From Ophiocordyceps camponoti-saundersi (nom. inval.) (lineage: Eukaryota > Ascomycota > Sordariomycetes > Hypocreales > Ophiocordycipitaceae): a stretch of DNA of 64,000 bases. A program made the position numbers and the translations under genes. The stretch covers positions 55,989-119,988 of the forward strand of contig PDHQ01000097.1 of the NCBI GenBank assembly GCA_003339415.1, written 5' to 3'. Shown here one piece after another: positions 60,546 through 64,000 of the stretch; position 1 is the first letter of the stretch; the number at the start of each line of letters is the position of its first letter. The notes under the pieces were generated by a model. It was not told the origin of the DNA, did not search any database, and saw only the letters and a program-made list of their open reading frames with translations.

Positions 60546-61728
60546 GAGGGGGGCTTCTCTCCCCTCTCCTTCCTCTCTTCGATAGCTTTAATTATAATAC
60601 TACTTTAGCTTATTTCTATAATCGCCTTAGTAAAACTATTATATTAATTAAAGCTCCTTTTACCGCTAACTAAATATAAAAGTAAGATTTTAATATAGAA
60701 CGCTATTAAATTTTACTTATATTAAAGCTACTCTTAGCTTATTCTAGCTTAGATTCTTAGCTAGCCGCTATATATACTAAATTTACTATTAATAAAGCTA
60801 TAATTAGGAAGCCTAAGTCTTAGTTTTATTATATTTTTTCTTATCTTAGTATTTTCTAATAGATATTCTTTCTATATATTACTATAGCTATAGATTTTTC
60901 TTTTTAGCTTAAAGCTTTTTTAGCGTATATTTCTAAGCTTTTTAGGAAAAATTATAAAAAGCGCTATATAAGTTTTTTCTTAGTTAAGATATATTAGGAG
61001 CTATTAAAAGCTTTTAAAGAATATATTATAAGGTAGGAGTTTTCCCTTTTTAAAGCTAAGTAATTATATTAATCTAACTATATTAAAATTATTTTACTTT
61101 TATCTAAGCTACGTAAGGAGTTATAAAAGCGCTTAGATTATAAAAACTAGCTTATAATATATATAGCCTTTACTAGCTTTCTCCGAGGCTTTAATAAAGT
61201 ATTTAGTTTTAGGAATATTCTTAATATACTAGTTAATTTACCGCCCCCCTTTATAGCTAACTTAATAGATATTTTATTTATAACTTCTTACTTTTTAAAT
61301 ATTATTAAGTAATAGCGTTATTATTATTATAACTAAATTAATTATTTTAAGCGTAACTATTTAAAATTTTATAAGTAAATAAAAGTATTAAAGTTAAGGC
61401 TTAATATAAGTAAAGCGGGTAAGTTAAATATATTATATAGCTTTAGAGAGTTTTAATTAAAAAGATAATAAATAAAAAGGGATAAGTATATACTAAATAT
61501 TATAACTTAAGTAATTTCTAGCTTTATTATATTATCTTATATAAGAATAGTTTATATATAGCTTAAGCGCGTAAATTTATTAATAAATATATATTATAAT
61601 TATATTACACCCTAGCTTATAAATTAGCGCTAGTAATATATAGCGATAAGTATATAGCTAGCTTTACTATTTACTATAATTAAGGTATTTTTTAAGCTTC
61701 TTATAATTAATATAATATTATTTAATTT

Positions 61729-63559
61729 AACTTTTATATATTTTACGGATCTTACGCTTATAGTAACGCGGATATAGACTTTTTATTCTTATATTATAAG
61801 CGGACTCCGCTCTTTCCGTTACCTTATAGCGATAGCTTTAAGCCGCGCTTAAAGCGACTCTAGGGGGGAGGGTAATATTATATAAGTTAATTATAACCGC
61901 GAAAATTTTTTACTTAGAATATAGCTTTACTCCGAATCGTAGTAAACTTAAATTTAAGGGTTTACTATACCTTTTACCTTATTAAAAGCTAAGGCGAGTA
62001 TTAGTAAGATTATTTTAAGGGACGCTTTAATTTCTATATAGGTAATTATCGAATAAGTAGCGGAGTCTAAGAGGGTCCGGGGAGGCGCCCCTTTTATTTT
62101 AACTTTATTAATTAATAATATTTCCTTAGCTATTATAGCTATAGTTTTTTTTTTTTTTATAGCTTTAGGGGAAACGGAACTTTTCCGATATAAGCTATAA
62201 TTATAGCTAAAATATTAAAAAAAACTATTAAAAAATAAATTTTTAAGTAATATAAGCGTTAGCTTATAATTTACTCCGATTTTATCGCTATTTTATTTTA
62301 AGTTTAAGGCTTTAAAATAATTATAATAAATATTAACTATAAACTTTATAAGTAAAGCTAAGCTTTTATAATAAGGAAACTACTTAGCGGTAATATTATA
62401 ATAATATTCTAAAATACTATTTATAAGCTCCGGTTTAATTTAAGGTAATTTTATATTATTTTTAGAGAAAAAGTATACTTAATTAATAAAAGTTATACTC
62501 TTATTATAAAAAGGGTACTAATATAAGCCTTATAATAAAATAATAAAGAAGCTTTTTAGAAAAAGATTAAATTATTAAATAAGGTTTTAATAATATAATT
62601 ATATGCGAAAAGATATTATTTAAAAACTTAGCGGAGTTCCCTTATAATTATTATTAATAATATAATAAATATAAACTAAATTTATAATAAAAATATAATA
62701 ATATAAGCGGAGATTTTTAATATAAAACCTTATAAGCTAAAAGTTTAACTTTAGTAATATTTTAAATATTATTAGCTTAAATATATTATTAAATATTATA
62801 TAGTAAAGCTATAATATAGCTAATACTCCGCCTCTCCGTACGCGGAGAGCGAGTTAGCTTACCTTATAGTATATAGAAAGAAATTATATTATTACTTTTT
62901 TTATTAGGGGACTTATTTTAGGTAAAGTTAACTTTACCTTAAAATAAAAATAGCGTAAAACTAAGCGAAAAATACTTATATTTCCTAACCTTAAAAATTT
63001 ATAAATTAGAACTTTATATATATTACCCCTCCTCCCCTTTTAGCGCTAACTAAAGTTTAATAATAGCTAGGGCGGAAACGCTAAAAAGCTAATATAATAG
63101 CTTCGCCTCTAACCCCTTTTCTAAACTTATCTATAACTTCGCTATAATAATTAAGCCGCCTTTTAAAACTAGCTATTATAGGGTTTATTATAAGCTAATA
63201 AAACTTTTATATATTTCTTAATTATATTAATAAAGCCTTAATCGAATAGATTATTTAAGATATTATAATTAAGCGCGGAGATTTAGTTTATAATAATAAT
63301 AATATTTAGGAAGATAAGTAGCTATATAAACTTTATACTAAACCCGGACTACGCGTACTCTTACTACCGTAAATTTTACTTTAGAGGAAATATTAGCTTC
63401 CTAATTACTTATTATTATTAGACTTATCTAAGGTATAGAGTGCCGGGTACGGACCTAGTCTAGCCTTAAGCTAAGGTAACGCTTAAGGGGAGGGTTTTAC
63501 TCCGAGTTCTCCGGTTTTTCCTACTTTTAGAATATATATAAAATAGTTCTAAGCTATAT
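61729..63559 (+). repeat. 1.83-kb direct repeat, right copy
   Basis: Second copy of 55539-57373, same orientation. Both copies keep GTTAATTATAACCGCGAAAA, GCTTTAAGCCGCGCTTAAAG and the CGCTTAAGGGGAGGGTTTTA block near the 3' end. Confidence 0.8.
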
Positions 63560-63889
63560 TAAGCATATTAGTATATAAATATTATTATTATTAATATTAT
63601 CTAATCTTATATATTAGTTATATAAGTAAATTTTTACTATTAATATATAAGTTTATTTTTTCTTACTTTAAGTAATATTATAATTTTAAGCTTATTAAAA
63701 TTTTCCTTATAAAAATTAAAGTTTAATTTTTTAAGCTATAAAGGAGCTTTTCCGCCCTCTTATCCTTATTTTTACGGAGGCTATTAGGCTATTAGCTAAG
63801 AACTATATAAAGTATCTTATTAGCGTAGTAGTATATAACTTTTCCGTCCTATACTCTTACTTCCTTAACTAGTTTAAGGAGGGGGCTAT

Positions 63890-64000
63890 ATAAGGGATTA
63901 GTTTATAACTAATTATAGCTAGATAGGGGGGATTATAGCGGATATATTTAGGTCTTCCTAATAGCGCTTAGTTATCGCGCGGGGTATATAGCTAGCTTAG
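63890..64000 (+). repeat. 111-bp direct repeat, right copy, reaching the window end
   Basis: Second copy of 60435-60545; it touches the last base of the window, so the repeated unit may continue beyond it. Confidence 0.75.

Larger units (their letters stand above)
47839..64000. other. 16-kb RIP-degraded AT-rich block with no intact gene
   Basis: After about 47.95 kb the base composition changes sharply. A/T dominates, TpA is everywhere, and CpA and TpG are nearly missing while CpG and CpC persist. That is the signature of repeat-induced point mutation (CpA to TpA on either strand). No long open frame exists on any strand. Several pairs of diverged long repeats mark it as a graveyard of transposons. 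Which families they were cannot be read from the sequence by eye. Confidence 0.85.

Noticed and set aside
47950..64000. Centromere or telomere
   Set aside because: AT-rich RIPped DNA is compatible with a pericentromere or subtelomere, but no telomeric TTAGGG array or other defining mark is present in the window.

Overview
The window is nuclear DNA of a filamentous ascomycete, most likely a sordariomycete (the order, perhaps Hypocreales, is a guess). The grounds are short GT-AG introns with CTGAC-type branch points, single-copy housekeeping genes of fungal type, a highly reducing polyketide synthase (HR-PKS), and an AT-rich tail in which CpA/TpG is almost absent. That last pattern is the mark of repeat-induced point mutation (RIP).

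Layout. 0.6-7.7 kb holds conserved genes: a secreted GH17 glucanase-like protein, a NYN-domain protein, GPI transamidase subunit GAA1 and ribosome biogenesis methyltransferase EMG1. 7.7-9.4 kb is a gene-free stretch with a 233-bp MITE (38-bp terminal inverted repeats, TA ends) and a second inverted-repeat structure. A rhomboid protease (RBD2-like) follows at 9.5-10.5 kb. 10.8-31.8 kb looks like a secondary-metabolite cluster. Four minus-strand genes lie head to tail (GMC alcohol oxidase-like, FAD monooxygenase, FSH1/LovG-like serine hydrolase, MFS exporter). Then come a rhodopsin-like membrane protein, a carboxymuconolactone decarboxylase-like protein and, divergent from the latter, a ten-exon HR-PKS of about 2653 aa (KS-AT-DH-MT-ER-KR-ACP). 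No pathway transcription factor or trans-acting enoyl reductase is seen. 31.8-37.4 kb is repeat territory: three copies of a 160-bp repeat, a C26 and (TG)~81 tract, and a 3.1-kb element bounded by long inverted repeats. 37.4-47.8 kb returns to housekeeping genes: SEC9, RAD54, RPN9, SYF1 and a C2H2 zinc-finger protein. 47.9-64.0 kb is a RIP-ravaged AT-rich block with no intact gene, but with several pairs of long direct repeats.

How it fits together. By inference the PKS builds a C-methylated, reduced chain and the FSH hydrolase may release it. The FAD monooxygenase and GMC oxidase would oxidise it, and the MFS protein would export it. The PKS enoyl reductase has a non-canonical cofactor loop, so the chain may keep double bonds. 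I cannot name the product. Gene models for spliced genes were built by hand from reading frame, splice consensus and family conservation; every one closes in frame.
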